Source: an uncultured Parafilimonas sp. (lineage in GTDB: Bacteria > Bacteroidota > Bacteroidia > Chitinophagales > Chitinophagaceae). Taken from it: a DNA stretch of 63,712 nucleotides. A program made the position numbers and the translations under genes. The notes beneath the pieces are model-generated. The model made no database searches, was not told where the DNA came from, and worked only from the letters and a program-made list of their open reading frames with translations. Shown in pieces: positions 9,304 to 19,274 of the stretch (the stretch's first letter is position 1; every line of letters begins with the position of its first letter). The stretch spans positions 1 through 63,712 of the forward strand of contig CALAGJ010000012.1 in the NCBI GenBank assembly GCA_937892395.1. Direction: 5' to 3'.

Positions 9304-10347
9304 ATGAATCTTAAAATCGGATTGTTTTTTATATTTGTTGTCAGTCTTGCCTGTACAAAAAAGGCAGATTCTTTTGTTCTTGCAGATACTGTTATTTCCA
9401 AATCCCAAAGCGGCAGCATAGGCGTTGTAGGAGATACCGCAAATGTGGATGCTATAACTATACCAGGGTTTGTATTGATGGGTGGCAGTACCGATGTGGA
9501 TGCTGCAATTACATGGATGCTAAAGCGTAGCGGAGGCGGAGATATTGTGATTATCAGAAGTTTTGGCGGTGATGGTTATAATCAATATATGTACGATCTG
9601 TGGCCTGTCAATTCTGTAGAAACCATTGTAATAGCAAGCCGTGTGGAAGCCAATAATCCAGCTATTGTCAATAAAATTAAAAATGCAGAAGCACTCTTTA
9701 TTGCTGGAGGTGATCAATGGGAATATGTAGATTTTTGGAAAGGCACTGCCACTAATGAGGCAATCGATTATCTAATTAATACGAAGAAGGTAACTGTTGG
9801 TGGCACTAGTGCCGGATGTATGATACTTGGGCAGGCTTGTTTTGATGCAAGAAATGGCTCCGTATTATCCACACAAGTGTTGCAGAATCCATACAATAAG
9901 TTGATTACATTCACAACCGATTTTATCCATATACCTGTGTTGGAAAATACAATTACAGATACACATTATGATGATCCCGATAGAAAGGGACGGCAATTTG
10001 GATTTATGGCAAGACTTTTTCAGGATAGCGGATATATGAGTAGAGGCATTGGTGTACAAGAGCAAACCGCAGTTTGTATTGATGAGTATAACATGGCCAA
10101 AATATTTGGATCTGGAAGGGCTTTTTTCTTAGATGCAAATACAATAATGGGTAAACCTGAAACCTGTGAAAAAAATAAACCACTGACGTGGAATAAAAGG
10201 CGCAGAGCAGTAAAAGCTTATAGTATAAAAGGTAACAACGCTGGTGCAGGATTTGTAAACCTAAATACATGGAAAAACTTTTCCGGAGGTAAAGCAGAAT
10301 GGTGGTGGACGAATGATGCTTCGTTGCAAAAAAGAGATCGGAATTAA
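9304..10347 (+). CDS. Cyanophycinase-like serine peptidase (family S51), lipoprotein
   Basis: A 347-residue protein with a lipobox signal peptide (VVSLAC, lipid Cys about residue 17), so it is membrane-anchored outside the cytoplasm. The S51 fold is shown by FIAGGDQWEYV and the nucleophile elbow GGTSAGCMILG at about residues 163-173. Extracellular S51 members may release Asp- or Arg-containing dipeptides from cyanophycin-like or other substrates; the substrate here is not known. No cyanophycin synthetase is present in the window. It is a single gene with no close operon partner. Confidence 0.85.
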   Translation: MNLKIGLFFIFVVSLACTKKADSFVLADTVISKSQSGSIGVVGDTANVDAITIPGFVLMGGSTDVDAAITWMLKRSGGGDIVIIRSFGGDGYNQYMYDLWPVNSVETIVIASRVEANNPAIVNKIKNAEALFIAGGDQWEYVDFWKGTATNEAIDYLINTKKVTVGGTSAGCMILGQACFDARNGSVLSTQVLQNPYNKLITFTTDFIHIPVLENTITDTHYDDPDRKGRQFGFMARLFQDSGYMSRGIGVQEQTAVCIDEYNMAKIFGSGRAFFLDANTIMGKPETCEKNKPLTWNKRRRAVKAYSIKGNNAGAGFVNLNTWKNFSGGKAEWWWTNDASLQKRDRN

Positions 10348-10484
10348 AAGATCACTTGATGGTGCATTGAAATTTGGTGGTGATAATAGTTAGTACTATA
10401 TGCTGGTACGAGAGTTTTTTTGTTTAAAAGAATTGACTATTACTGATTAAAGTATCTTTTTTTTATTTTTCTTAGTCGTAATAT

Positions 10485-10492
10485 TAGCTTTG
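10485..10492 (+). promoter_or_regulatory. -7 element upstream of the DUF983 gene
   Basis: TAGCTTTG, a perfect TAnnTTTG box 16 bases before the ATG at 10509. The expected -33 region is T-rich without a clear TTTG. Confidence 0.35.
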
Positions 10493-10508
10493 CAGCAAAT
10501 CCATTATT

Positions 10509-10961
10509 ATGGGGAATAAGCCGGGATACTTGAGTACTATACTGCGCAATAAATGTCCAAGATGTAGAGAGGGTAACCTTTTTGAGGTAAGTAATGCTTA
10601 CCATCTTAAAGCCAATAAGTATATGCGAATGCATGATAAATGCCCTGTATGTGGCCAAAAAACTGAATTAGAAGTAGGATTTTATTATGGCACCGGCTAT
10701 GTGAGTTATACGCTTACCGTAGCCATATCAGTGGCTACATTCGTGGCATGGTGGGTAATACTTGGTTTTTCAATTAAAGATAATAGCATTTTTTATTGGC
10801 TTGGTTTCAACACTTTTTTATTAATAGTCATTATGCCTTTGTTGATGCGATTATCCCGCACATTATGGTTGAGTTGGTTTGTAAAATATGAATCGGATTG
10901 GAAAAGCAAAGCAGCAAAAGAACCAGAACGCACTGTAGAAGGCCAGATGAATAACTGGTAA
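10509..10961 (+). CDS. DUF983 family membrane protein
   Basis: A 150-residue protein with two zinc-ribbon-like knuckles at the N-terminus (CPRCREGNLF and CPVCGQ). Two hydrophobic membrane segments follow at about residues 65-90 and 98-118, then a charged cytoplasmic tail. The family is widespread in Bacteroidota and Alphaproteobacteria and has no established function. The gene stands alone. Confidence 0.9.
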   Translation: MGNKPGYLSTILRNKCPRCREGNLFEVSNAYHLKANKYMRMHDKCPVCGQKTELEVGFYYGTGYVSYTLTVAISVATFVAWWVILGFSIKDNSIFYWLGFNTFLLIVIMPLLMRLSRTLWLSWFVKYESDWKSKAAKEPERTVEGQMNNW

Positions 10962-11128
10962 TACAACCATTGAAAATAGAGCATGCTTAGAAATTATTTA
11001 TGCCACCATTTGCATTGAAGCATTTTATAAAATAGACAATCTATAATTAACCATATTTAGAATTGCCATCCCACTACTTTTTTTGTAAGCATTCCTTACC
11101 AATCTAAGCTATGGCACTGTTGTTTTTA

Positions 11129-11159
11129 TTGTGTTGTATAAAGAAATACAATTGATTTG
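11129..11159 (+). promoter_or_regulatory. Promoter abutting the dipeptide epimerase start
   Basis: TTG (11129-11131), 20 bases, then TTGATTTG (11152-11159), one mismatch from TAnnTTTG. Only four bases separate it from the ATG at 11164, which implies a leaderless or nearly leaderless transcript. Confidence 0.45.
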
Positions 11160-11163
11160 CGCA

Positions 11164-12264
11164 ATGCAGATTACACACACAGACATTTATAAATATAGTA
11201 TTCCCATGGTGCCATTTACCATCGCCACCGGCACTATGGATTTTGCACAAAATATTTTTATACAACTACATACTGATGATGGTCTTATAGGAGTGGGTGA
11301 ATGTTCTGCATTTCCAATGATTACCGGCGAAACACAAAATACATGTTTTGAATTGGCGCAGGATTTTGCATCATTATGGAAGCATAAAAACACCTCAGAC
11401 ATTAAGGAGCGTTTAATAGAATTAGATCAGTTTATTGCATTCAATCATACCATCAAAAGTGCCTTCGATATGGCTTTGTACGATCTAGCTTCAAAACGTG
11501 CAAATCTCCCACTTTACCAATATCTTGGTGGTAAAAAAATGAAAACTATTGAAACAGATATTACAATTGGTATAGGTGCGCCACAATTCATGGCTGCACA
11601 AGCTTTAGCTTTTATACAAGAAGGTTTTAATTGCATAAAAGTGAAGCTAGGAAAAAAGCCAAAAGATGACATTGCACGCATACAGGCCATTAGACAGTCT
11701 GTTGGAATGGATATTGAAATACGGATAGATGCTAATCAGGGATGGACTTTTGAAGATGCAGGCCATGTTTTAACCTCGCTTCACGCTTACGGTATAGCGT
11801 TTTGTGAACAACCACTTCACAAGCGTGATGATTATTTATTGCCTGCATTAAAAAAAATATCTCCTATAGCCATCATGGCCGATGAAAGCGTTTTCAATCA
11901 TTATGATGCCATGAGATTGATTGATACAAACAGTTGCAGTATGGTTAATATAAAATTTGCCAAAACAGGTGGCATTGCGGAAGCTATTAAGGTTCATGAT
12001 GTATGCCATAATAATAGCATACCATGTATGATGGGTGGTATGTTGGAGAGCCGCGTGGCAGCTACAGCATTTGCACATTTTGCAACAGCAATGGACAATA
12101 TAATTAATTTTGATATGGACACTTGTATGCTTGGTCATAAAATAGATCCAGTAATTGGGGGAATAACATATGATGGTGCTACTATTTTTCTTCCGGAAGG
12201 AATTGGAATAGGTGCCAACGTGGATGAAACCTATTTAAGTAATTTAGCACATATATGCATCTAA
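11164..12264 (+). CDS. Dipeptide epimerase (L-Ala-D/L-Glu epimerase type, enolase superfamily)
   Basis: About 366 residues. An N-terminal capping domain is followed by a TIM barrel with the muconate-cycloisomerase-subgroup residues: the KxK pair in FNCIKVKLG, metal ligands in IRIDANQGW, FCEQPL and ADES, and the second base in VNIKFAKTGG. The C-terminal DMDT loop is typical of Ala-Glu epimerases, which recycle murein peptides. The start at 11164 (MQITHTDIY) is preferred over an in-frame start 11 codons upstream, because that one falls inside the promoter. The exact dipeptide specificity cannot be read from the sequence. Confidence 0.87.
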   Translation: MQITHTDIYKYSIPMVPFTIATGTMDFAQNIFIQLHTDDGLIGVGECSAFPMITGETQNTCFELAQDFASLWKHKNTSDIKERLIELDQFIAFNHTIKSAFDMALYDLASKRANLPLYQYLGGKKMKTIETDITIGIGAPQFMAAQALAFIQEGFNCIKVKLGKKPKDDIARIQAIRQSVGMDIEIRIDANQGWTFEDAGHVLTSLHAYGIAFCEQPLHKRDDYLLPALKKISPIAIMADESVFNHYDAMRLIDTNSCSMVNIKFAKTGGIAEAIKVHDVCHNNSIPCMMGGMLESRVAATAFAHFATAMDNIINFDMDTCMLGHKIDPVIGGITYDGATIFLPEGIGIGANVDETYLSNLAHICI

Positions 12265-12295
12265 TGTTTTCATAATACCTATTGATATCAGAAAT

Positions 12296-12784
12296 ATGTA
12301 CAGCATTCGAAATATAACTCAGTCTGACAATAAGGCAATAGCATCACTCATTCGAGCAGTGTTTGAAGAGTTTGATATAGCATTACCCGGCACTGTTTAT
12401 ACAGATCCAACAACTGATGCATTGTTTGAATTATTTCAAGAGAAGGCATCTGCATATTTTATCGCTTTATATGAGCATGAAATTGTAGGAGGTTGTGGTC
12501 TGTACCCCACATGTGGACTGCCTTTGGGCTATGCTGAGTTAGTAAAATTTTATATACATCCCAATCATAGAGGGCATGGTCTTGGTCTCCAACTTATGGA
12601 TAAAGTTTTTCAGGCGGCCTCATCGTTGGGATATACAGACTTATATTTAGAATCTTTCCCATCATTATCAAAAGCAATTGGCTTGTACAAACGTGCCGGC
12701 TTTGTATCCATAGATAAGCCTTTGGGAAATTCAGGTCATTTTGCATGTACCATTTTTATGAAGAAGCATTTGGACCATATTTAA
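12296..12784 (+). CDS. GNAT family N-acetyltransferase
   Basis: 162 residues with the GNAT fold. Motif A appears as VKFYIHPNHRGHGLGLQLMD (about residues 82-101), the acetyl-CoA pyrophosphate loop. It is followed by LYLESFPSLSKAIGLYKRAGF, the usual motif B. The substrate is unknown. It starts 31 bases after the epimerase gene and may be co-transcribed with it. Confidence 0.9.
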   Translation: MYSIRNITQSDNKAIASLIRAVFEEFDIALPGTVYTDPTTDALFELFQEKASAYFIALYEHEIVGGCGLYPTCGLPLGYAELVKFYIHPNHRGHGLGLQLMDKVFQAASSLGYTDLYLESFPSLSKAIGLYKRAGFVSIDKPLGNSGHFACTIFMKKHLDHI

Positions 12785-12841
12785 AACACTGATTGATATA
12801 TGCCAACTTCTACTTACATTGCACACACTAAAAAATTGAAA

Positions 12842-13735
12842 ATGAAAAAAGTATTATTCGTGATTATTTTCCTGCATGTATTTTTCTCTTTATCTGCTAC
12901 AGAATTTACTGTACAAGTTTCTAATTTTCAATTTACACCTTCTGCACTCACCATCAGTTTGGGTGATGTTGTAAAATTTGTTTGGGTTAATGGCAGTCAT
13001 ACAACTACATCAGCAACCATACCAGCTGGTGCTGCATCTTGGGATAAACCCATGAATTCCGGTAGTACTGTTTTTAACTACACACCCACAGTGCTCGGTC
13101 TTTACAATTATGTATGTACTCCGCATGAGGCATTTGGTATGATTGGCACAATTACAGTTGAAGCTGTGGTACCTGTAATACTAAAATCTTTTCAGGTGAC
13201 TTCATCACCAGCAGGCAAAGCATTGCTGCAATGGGCTACAGCATCTGAGCAAGGCACACAGTCCTTTGAGGTATTGCGAAGCATTGACGGTATTCATTTT
13301 GAAAAAATTGCTGAAATTGCTCCAGCTGGAAATAGCACCACAGAAAAAAATTATAGCTACACCGATAATACAATAAGTAAACAGAGGTTTTATTATTACT
13401 CCATAAAAATTAAAGATGTGGATGGTTCTTCTACTACATCACAAGTAAGTTTATTCAGAAATCTAAGTGCATCAGTAAAAATAATAACAAAGCTTAGTCC
13501 CAATCCTCTAACAAGTCCTGCACATTTGATGATAGAATTTGAGGCGGAGCAAGCCGGCACCCTCAAAGCAAGGCTATATGATGCAAAAGGCAATTTAATC
13601 TTAGATGATGACCTCTATGCAGTAATTGGTTTCAATAAAGGTCATTTACACATTGGCAATATTGCCGCAGGCAGCTATACAGTCGTATTTATAATGGGTG
13701 ATCAAAAAGAAACCCACAACATAGTAGTCCAATAA
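12842..13735 (+). CDS. Secreted cupredoxin-domain protein with T9SS sorting domain
   Basis: The ATG at 12842 starts a signal peptide (MKKVLFVIIFLHVFFSLSA). Residues 19-110 are a plastocyanin-like domain with a full type 1 copper ligand set: His in NGSHTT, then Cys, His and Met in VCTPHEAFGM. A fibronectin-like segment follows (WATASEQGTQSFEVLRSIDG). The last 80 residues (LSPNPLTSPAHLMIEF onward) form a type IX secretion C-terminal sorting domain. The protein is probably exported to the cell surface. A role in electron transfer or copper binding is inferred from the ligands only. Confidence 0.88.
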   Translation: MKKVLFVIIFLHVFFSLSATEFTVQVSNFQFTPSALTISLGDVVKFVWVNGSHTTTSATIPAGAASWDKPMNSGSTVFNYTPTVLGLYNYVCTPHEAFGMIGTITVEAVVPVILKSFQVTSSPAGKALLQWATASEQGTQSFEVLRSIDGIHFEKIAEIAPAGNSTTEKNYSYTDNTISKQRFYYYSIKIKDVDGSSTTSQVSLFRNLSASVKIITKLSPNPLTSPAHLMIEFEAEQAGTLKARLYDAKGNLILDDDLYAVIGFNKGHLHIGNIAAGSYTVVFIMGDQKETHNIVVQ

Positions 13736-13776
13736 ATTTCTATTCGCCATAAAAATAATTTCAATAGCTTATCTTT

Positions 13777-14166
13777 ATGGCGATGATAAAAAACAAAAAA
13801 TCTTTTGGAAAAAGTAGAAACAGCAAGCCTGCAAAAGCAGAGCCATCATTTTTTCAAAATGTTTGGGATGTAGTTATGTTGGTGCCAAAAGGAAGAGTAA
13901 CTACCTATGGTGCCATTGGAAAATACCTGGGCTCTGGTTTAACAGCCCGTATGGTTGGCTGGGCAATGAATGCCTGTCATCATAATCCTAAAATTCCGGC
14001 TCACCGTGTGGTAAACAGGAATGGAATGCTTAGTGGGAAAATGCATTTTAAAACGCCCACTTTTATGGAAGAACAATTAAAAAAAGAAGGCACATTAGTA
14101 GCGCAGGATAAAGTGATTGATTTTTATCAGAAATTTTGGGATCCTATTCAGGAAATTGGTTTTTAA
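13777..14166 (+). CDS. Alkyltransferase-like protein (MGMT family, Cys replaced by Ala)
   Basis: 129 residues with the DNA-binding domain of O6-alkylguanine-DNA alkyltransferases (VPKGRVTTYGAIGKYLG, the helix with RMVGWAMNACHH). The active-site PCHRV motif reads PAHRVVN, so the alkyl-accepting Cys is absent. This is the hallmark of ATL proteins, which bind O6-alkylguanine and hand it to nucleotide excision repair. The N-terminal 20 residues are Lys-rich. A TATCTTTA box lies just ahead, and either ATG (13777 or 13783) could be used. Confidence 0.9.
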   Translation: MAMIKNKKSFGKSRNSKPAKAEPSFFQNVWDVVMLVPKGRVTTYGAIGKYLGSGLTARMVGWAMNACHHNPKIPAHRVVNRNGMLSGKMHFKTPTFMEEQLKKEGTLVAQDKVIDFYQKFWDPIQEIGF

Positions 14167-14175
14167 ACTTAAGCT

Positions 14176-15679
14176 ATGACAATCATTTTACAAGATCCGG
14201 GTCAAATGTAGGAATGGGATGCATATGGCATTTTACATGGGCCCATTTCATTAATTGCTCTAATGGAGCGAGTGGGCATTGCTGTATTTGATTGCATCAA
14301 TACACAATTAACTGATGAAATAGATGCATTCAACAAATTTTGTGGAAAAGGCAATAAAGGTGGCGATGGATTAGTGATTGCTTATCGCTTGCTCCAACAA
14401 AAGGCTAATTGTCTTCTCGATGTGGCCATAAACATGTATATACTTGATTTTGGAAACCCCGGCACGGACTGCTTTCAGACAAATCTTTCAAGGCTGCACA
14501 GCATTACCAATACCATACATTTTATACACAAACAATAGAAAATTATCCAACTATCAATGCATCCGATTTATGCATTGATACAATATTTGCTACAGGACTG
14601 AATAAGCCTGTTGCGGGTCTATCTGCAAGTTTGATTAAGCATATTAATGACCATAGTCATTTTACTATTTCCATGGACACTTCTTCTGGAATGTTTACAC
14701 ACAAAAGTTCGGCCAATACCGTAAAAATTCAGGCCAATATTACCATCACTTTTCAAGTAATGAAACCATGTTTTTTGATGCAGGAAAATCAGCCTCATAT
14801 CGGTGATGTTGTTGTTGTAAATATTAGACTGCATGCATATTTTCTCACTAATTAAAACAGCAATATTTATTGCACCACAGTGCAGGATATAAAAACAATC
14901 TACAAACACAGATCTGCTTTTGCACACAAAGGAAATCATGGTCATGTAGAATTGGTAGCAGGTTCCAAATACAAATCGGTACTGCTTTGCTTGCAACTGC
15001 TTCATGTTTAAAAACTGGAGCCCGATTGACCACATTAGTCTCAGAGGAGTGGGCACTTCAGGCCGCACGTATTGCGCTTCCAGAAGTTATGACATCAAGC
15101 GAGCTGCTTTTTGAAGATCAAAAAAAATACACTTATGCTGCCCGACCCGTCATGGGCACCGATTTTGAAAGCACAGACTTATTGGCAAAAATGATTAAAC
15201 AGTCAAATGAAGACATGGTGCTGGATGCAGATGCCATCACTATAATTTCTAATTATAAAGATTTATTAAATCAATTGCCACCACATTCTATTTTAACGCC
15301 ACATCCAAAAGAATTTGACAGACTTTTTGGGTCTGCGAAAATGATTTCCATCGGGCTGAAAAAGCTTTATCCATATCCTTAGCGAACAAAATAATTATCA
15401 TTCTAAAAGTACATTACTCACTCATTGCCATTGATTGAAAATCTTTTTACAACCCTACGAGTAATGCGGCATGGCGAAAGGAGGTTCAGGTGATGTATTG
15501 ACTGGAATGTTTGCGGCCTTTTACTGGCACAAGGGTATGCGCCCCAAGATGCTGCCATTATGGGCCTCAATTTGCATGGACTTTCCGCTGACCTTGCCAT
15601 AAGAAATATTTCCATGGAATCCTTAACTGCCTCTGATATAATTGTGCATATCAGTGAAATTTTTAAAAAAATAATATAG
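14176..15679 (+). pseudogene. nnr: Decayed bifunctional NAD(P)HX epimerase/dehydratase
   Basis: Both halves of the YjeF/Nnr repair enzyme can be followed through three frames. The start (EWDAYGILHGPIS) has a TAG at 14209-14211. Then come FCGKGNKGGDGLVIAYRL (epimerase nucleotide loop), DTIFATGLNKPVAG, HKGNHGHVELVAGS, VLDADAITI and HSILTPHPKEFDRLFG (dehydratase). The last pieces, in different frames, are a MAKGGSGDVLTGMF-like segment and AAIMGLNLHGLSADLA, ending at TAG 15677-15679. At least four frame changes plus the nonsense codon make it non-functional. Intact genes on both sides argue against general sequencing error. Confidence 0.9.
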
Positions 15680-15711
15680 TCAGGCCTTAGATTTGCAGTA
15701 AATCCAATTGA

Positions 15712-16488
15712 ATGAAAAGCTTATTGTTTTACATAAGTTGTGCTATTACTATTACCATTCAAGCACAACATCCATTTACACTTGAGTATTGTAAATACAG
15801 TTCTAAATACACTACCAATTTTCAAGATAGTTCTTTTGAAGATGCAGATTGGACTGTATTTGAATACAATAACAATGCCCAGCAAAAAATTTTCTCAGAT
15901 TCATTGTTTGCCAGATTTTATTTTGAGTTGCAGGATGATTTTTTTGATGCGGCCCCAAGAAAAGATTCTTTTAAAATCATATTGCCACATATAGATTTAG
16001 GAGCTCAATATTGGCTGAATGGTCATAGAATTTATCCTAGGATTTCAGATGCAGAAAATGTATTTAGATTATCTATGATATTAAAATATTTGAAGCCTCA
16101 AGGAAAAAACATGTTTGCAGCTGCTCTTTATTCAAAAGAAAGTATAAAGCATTTCTGTAGCAAACCACCCATCATTACCATGCTGCCTTTTATTGATGCT
16201 ATCGATATGGAATTTCAAGAAGGAAGGGCTGATCAAAATCAGAGAAATGTTTTACTCAGCAATCGCTTAGGCATGAAAGTAGAAGGCAATTTATATGTTG
16301 AAATAAAAGACTTAGTACAAGATACTGTTTTGCAAACATTTAATAGAAAACTCACACTTGCTCCTTACGAATTTATTTTGCATCCTGCCATACTTAGAAA
16401 ATATTCTCCTATGCAGGTTACAGCAATATTTACAGAGCGATATGCAATGCTTTCTAAGAAAATTGTTATTCAGGCAGGTAATAAATAG
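15712..16488 (+). CDS. Secreted protein of unknown function, possible jelly-roll fold
   Basis: 258 residues with a signal peptide (cleavage near TIQAQ, residue 19). Short beta-rich blocks such as FARFYFELQDDF and GAQYWLNGHRI resemble the sugar-binding jelly-roll domain at the N-terminus of family 2 glycosidases, but no catalytic domain follows. A TAGATTTG box at 15688-15695 precedes the ATG by 16 bases, giving the gene its own likely promoter separate from the dead nnr upstream. Confidence 0.65.
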   Translation: MKSLLFYISCAITITIQAQHPFTLEYCKYSSKYTTNFQDSSFEDADWTVFEYNNNAQQKIFSDSLFARFYFELQDDFFDAAPRKDSFKIILPHIDLGAQYWLNGHRIYPRISDAENVFRLSMILKYLKPQGKNMFAAALYSKESIKHFCSKPPIITMLPFIDAIDMEFQEGRADQNQRNVLLSNRLGMKVEGNLYVEIKDLVQDTVLQTFNRKLTLAPYEFILHPAILRKYSPMQVTAIFTERYAMLSKKIVIQAGNK

Positions 16489-16497
16489 ACGCTGCGC

Positions 16498-18201
16498 TTA
16501 ATAATTGATAGAGGGCCTGAAATCAATCATACGCAATTGAATTGTTTTAGTATTTTTCCATTTATTCAAGTCAAGGGTATAAACAATATCATAATAGGAG
16601 TCCTTTTTTAGTAAGGCAAATTTTTCAGACATGCCAAAACCAATACCTGAAAAACTGATATCGTCTTGCTGCCATATAAATCGAATATGTTTTTCTTTTA
16701 CAATACAACTATAGCCTGTTTCTTTTACCTGATTGGTTATAAAAACTGGTCGCATATTTTCTGGTCCAAATGGTTCCATTTGCGTGATGATATTATAGAA
16801 AACTAAATTGATATCGCTGAACTGAATAGCCGCATCTATAATTATTTCAGGCACCAAAAGTTCTGGAGAAATTGTTTTTGCAACTGTTTGCTCAAATGCC
16901 ACTGCAAAAGCATCAATTTTATCTAATTCCAAACTAAGACCGGCTGCTGCAAAATGGCCACCATATCCTAATAAATGTTCCCTACAGCTATGTATGGCTT
17001 CATACAAATTAAAGCCACGAACAGACCTTGCGCTACCTGCTGCAATATTTCCACTTTTTGTAAGCACTACTGTTGGTCGGTAATATGATTCTATTAATCG
17101 ACTGGCTACAATGCCTACCACTCCTTTATGCCAATGTTCTCTATATACAACCGTACTATGTTTGAAGCCCTTATTTGATTGATCTTCCAGTATGGCCAAT
17201 GCCTCTTCTGTTATACTTAAATCTGCTTCTTTTCGTTCTGTATTGTCTGCATGCAGTAGTTCGGCTTTGGCTAAAGCTTTTTCATAATCAGTTTCTAAAA
17301 ATAGTTCTACGGCTTTTCTTGCATCATCCATACGGCCGGCAGCATTTATTCGTGGGGCCACAACAAAAACTAAATTATTGATATGAATGGTATCTTTTTG
17401 TGCACCCAAAAATAATAATGCTTTTAAACTTTGAGCAGGGTTTTCATTTACTTTTTTTAAACCATAAAAAGCAAGGATTCTGTTTTCGTCAATGATGGGT
17501 ACAATATCTGCGGCAATTGCCACAGTTACAAAATCTAAATAACATTGCCAATTGCTATCTGGCAATTGAAATCTTTCGCACAAAGCCTGTATCAGTTTTA
17601 GTCCAACACCGCATCCACAAAGCTCTTTGAAGGGATAGCTACAATCTTTTTGTTTCGGATTCAATATAGCAATAGCAGGAGGTAGATCATCGTCCGGCAG
17701 GTGGTGATCACAAACAATAAAATCAATATTTTTTGCTTTTGCATAAGTAATAAGATCTGTGGATTTTATGCCACAGTCCAAAGAAATAATTAAAGAAAAT
17801 TGATTATCAAATGCATAATCAATTCCCATTTTACTTACACCATATCCTTCTCGGTATCGGTGAGGAATATAATAATCAATTTGTGTATGAAGAGATTGCA
17901 AAAACATAAACATACAGGCCACGGCCGTTGTGCCATCTACATCGTAGTCGCCAAAAATCAAAATTTTTTCTTGAGCTTCAAACGCTTGCTGGATGCGCTG
18001 TACAGCCTGCTGCATATCCTTCATCAGCCAGGGGTTGTGTATTTGATCCAGTGCAGGTCTAAAAAAATTTTTGGTATCGTTGTAAGAGAGCAGCCCTCTT
18101 TGTGTTAGTATTTTACAAATAGCTGTATGAATGCCCAACTCATTTTTCAGTTGGGCTACAGGTGCATCCTGCCAGGGTAATATTGTCCATCTTTTTTCCA
18201 C
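16498..18201 (-). CDS. recJ: Single-stranded-DNA-specific exonuclease RecJ
   Basis: 567 residues, the normal length for the 5'-3' ssDNA exonuclease used in RecFOR recombination and mismatch repair. DHH-phosphoesterase motifs are present: FGDYDVDG (about residues 82-89), LDCGIK, VCDHHLPDDD and, in DHHA1, GYGGHFAAAGL. An OB-like C-terminal domain follows. The start codon is GTG at 18201, whose G is also the last base of the TAG stop of the upstream polyprenyl synthase gene, so the two are translationally coupled. Confidence 0.96.
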   Translation of the reverse strand: MEKRWTILPWQDAPVAQLKNELGIHTAICKILTQRGLLSYNDTKNFFRPALDQIHNPWLMKDMQQAVQRIQQAFEAQEKILIFGDYDVDGTTAVACMFMFLQSLHTQIDYYIPHRYREGYGVSKMGIDYAFDNQFSLIISLDCGIKSTDLITYAKAKNIDFIVCDHHLPDDDLPPAIAILNPKQKDCSYPFKELCGCGVGLKLIQALCERFQLPDSNWQCYLDFVTVAIAADIVPIIDENRILAFYGLKKVNENPAQSLKALLFLGAQKDTIHINNLVFVVAPRINAAGRMDDARKAVELFLETDYEKALAKAELLHADNTERKEADLSITEEALAILEDQSNKGFKHSTVVYREHWHKGVVGIVASRLIESYYRPTVVLTKSGNIAAGSARSVRGFNLYEAIHSCREHLLGYGGHFAAAGLSLELDKIDAFAVAFEQTVAKTISPELLVPEIIIDAAIQFSDINLVFYNIITQMEPFGPENMRPVFITNQVKETGYSCIVKEKHIRFIWQQDDISFSGIGFGMSEKFALLKKDSYYDIVYTLDLNKWKNTKTIQLRMIDFRPSINY

Positions 18202-19163
18202 TAAAATTTTCTGTCAGTGGTATATCTTACCATTTCTTCTAAAGCTTCTCGAGTATCAGATTCTGGAAATTCATAAAGAATTTTAAGTGCCTCATCTCTA
18301 TAAACCTCCATTTTTTGCTGAGCATAAGCAATGCCCCCTTGTTCCATAACAGCAGATGTAATTGCTCTAATCTTTTCTTTATTTGTATTTTCATTCTTGA
18401 TGATATAAATCAACTTTCTGCGAAGTTGTTTATCACAGTTATTGAGTGTGTATAACAACGGCAGGGTAACTTTTTTCTCTCTTATATCATTACCAGTAGG
18501 TTTACCAATTCCTGCTTCCCCATAGTCAAATAAATCATCCTTGAGTTGAAATGCCATACCTACATACTCTCCAAATTTTTTGATTTTAAGGATATCAGCT
18601 TGCTGCTCAAATGTAGTAGCCGCCCCTGCTGCACAGGCAGCTGAGAGTAAAGAAGCCGTTTTCCCTTTTATTATTTCGTAATAAACTGATTCATCTAAAT
18701 TCAAACTGCGTGTTTTCTCCATTTGCAATAATTCTCCTTCACTCATCTGCTGTACAGCTTCGGACAATAAACCGAGTATTTCAAAATCTTTATTGTTTAT
18801 GGAAAGCAGTAAACCCTTAGAAAGCAAATAATCTCCAACCAATACGGCAATTTTATTCTTCCATAATGCATTGATCGAAAAAAATCCTCTGCGCTGGTCA
18901 GCTTCATCTACAACATCATCATGCACCAGAGTGGCAGTGTGTAAAAGCTCTACTAAAGCCGCCGCTCTATATGTTTGTTCATTTATATCACCACCAAGTC
19001 TTGCAGAAAGCATCACAAACAAGGGTCGCATTTGCTTACCCTTTCTCTTAACAATATATTTTGTAATATGATCCAATAAGGCAGCCCTGCTTTTGACAGC
19101 CTGACTAAAATATGCTTCAAATGCGATTATATTGTGTTCAATTAATTTGGTGCTTTTTTTCAT
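18201..19163 (-). CDS. Trans-polyprenyl diphosphate synthase (isoprenoid chain elongation)
   Basis: About 320 residues. The first Asp-rich motif is LVHDDVVDEADQRRG and the second is LKDDLFDYGEAGIGKPTGND. Together they bind Mg-diphosphate for condensing isopentenyl diphosphate onto an allylic primer. The bulky-residue pattern and length fit a medium or long chain (hepta/octaprenyl) synthase that supplies the menaquinone tail. The ATG at 19163 (MKKSTKLIEHN) was chosen over one 30 bases upstream. It forms an operon with recJ. Confidence 0.92.
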   Translation of the reverse strand: MKKSTKLIEHNIIAFEAYFSQAVKSRAALLDHITKYIVKRKGKQMRPLFVMLSARLGGDINEQTYRAAALVELLHTATLVHDDVVDEADQRRGFFSINALWKNKIAVLVGDYLLSKGLLLSINNKDFEILGLLSEAVQQMSEGELLQMEKTRSLNLDESVYYEIIKGKTASLLSAACAAGAATTFEQQADILKIKKFGEYVGMAFQLKDDLFDYGEAGIGKPTGNDIREKKVTLPLLYTLNNCDKQLRRKLIYIIKNENTNKEKIRAITSAVMEQGGIAYAQQKMEVYRDEALKILYEFPESDTREALEEMVRYTTDRKF

Positions 19164-19274
19164 TTTGTGTTTGATAGTTATATCTTTGCGCAAAATAAGT
19201 TGAAAATATAGAGATTAAGATTATTAATCTATTTCACACTTATTAAACATTTTATCAATTGTATAAAATTAATT

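Noticed and set aside
10335..10343. AGATCGGAA near the end of the cyanophycinase-like gene, matching the start of an Illumina adapter
   Set aside because: Only nine bases match, the following bases diverge from the adapter, and the sequence runs on normally on both sides.
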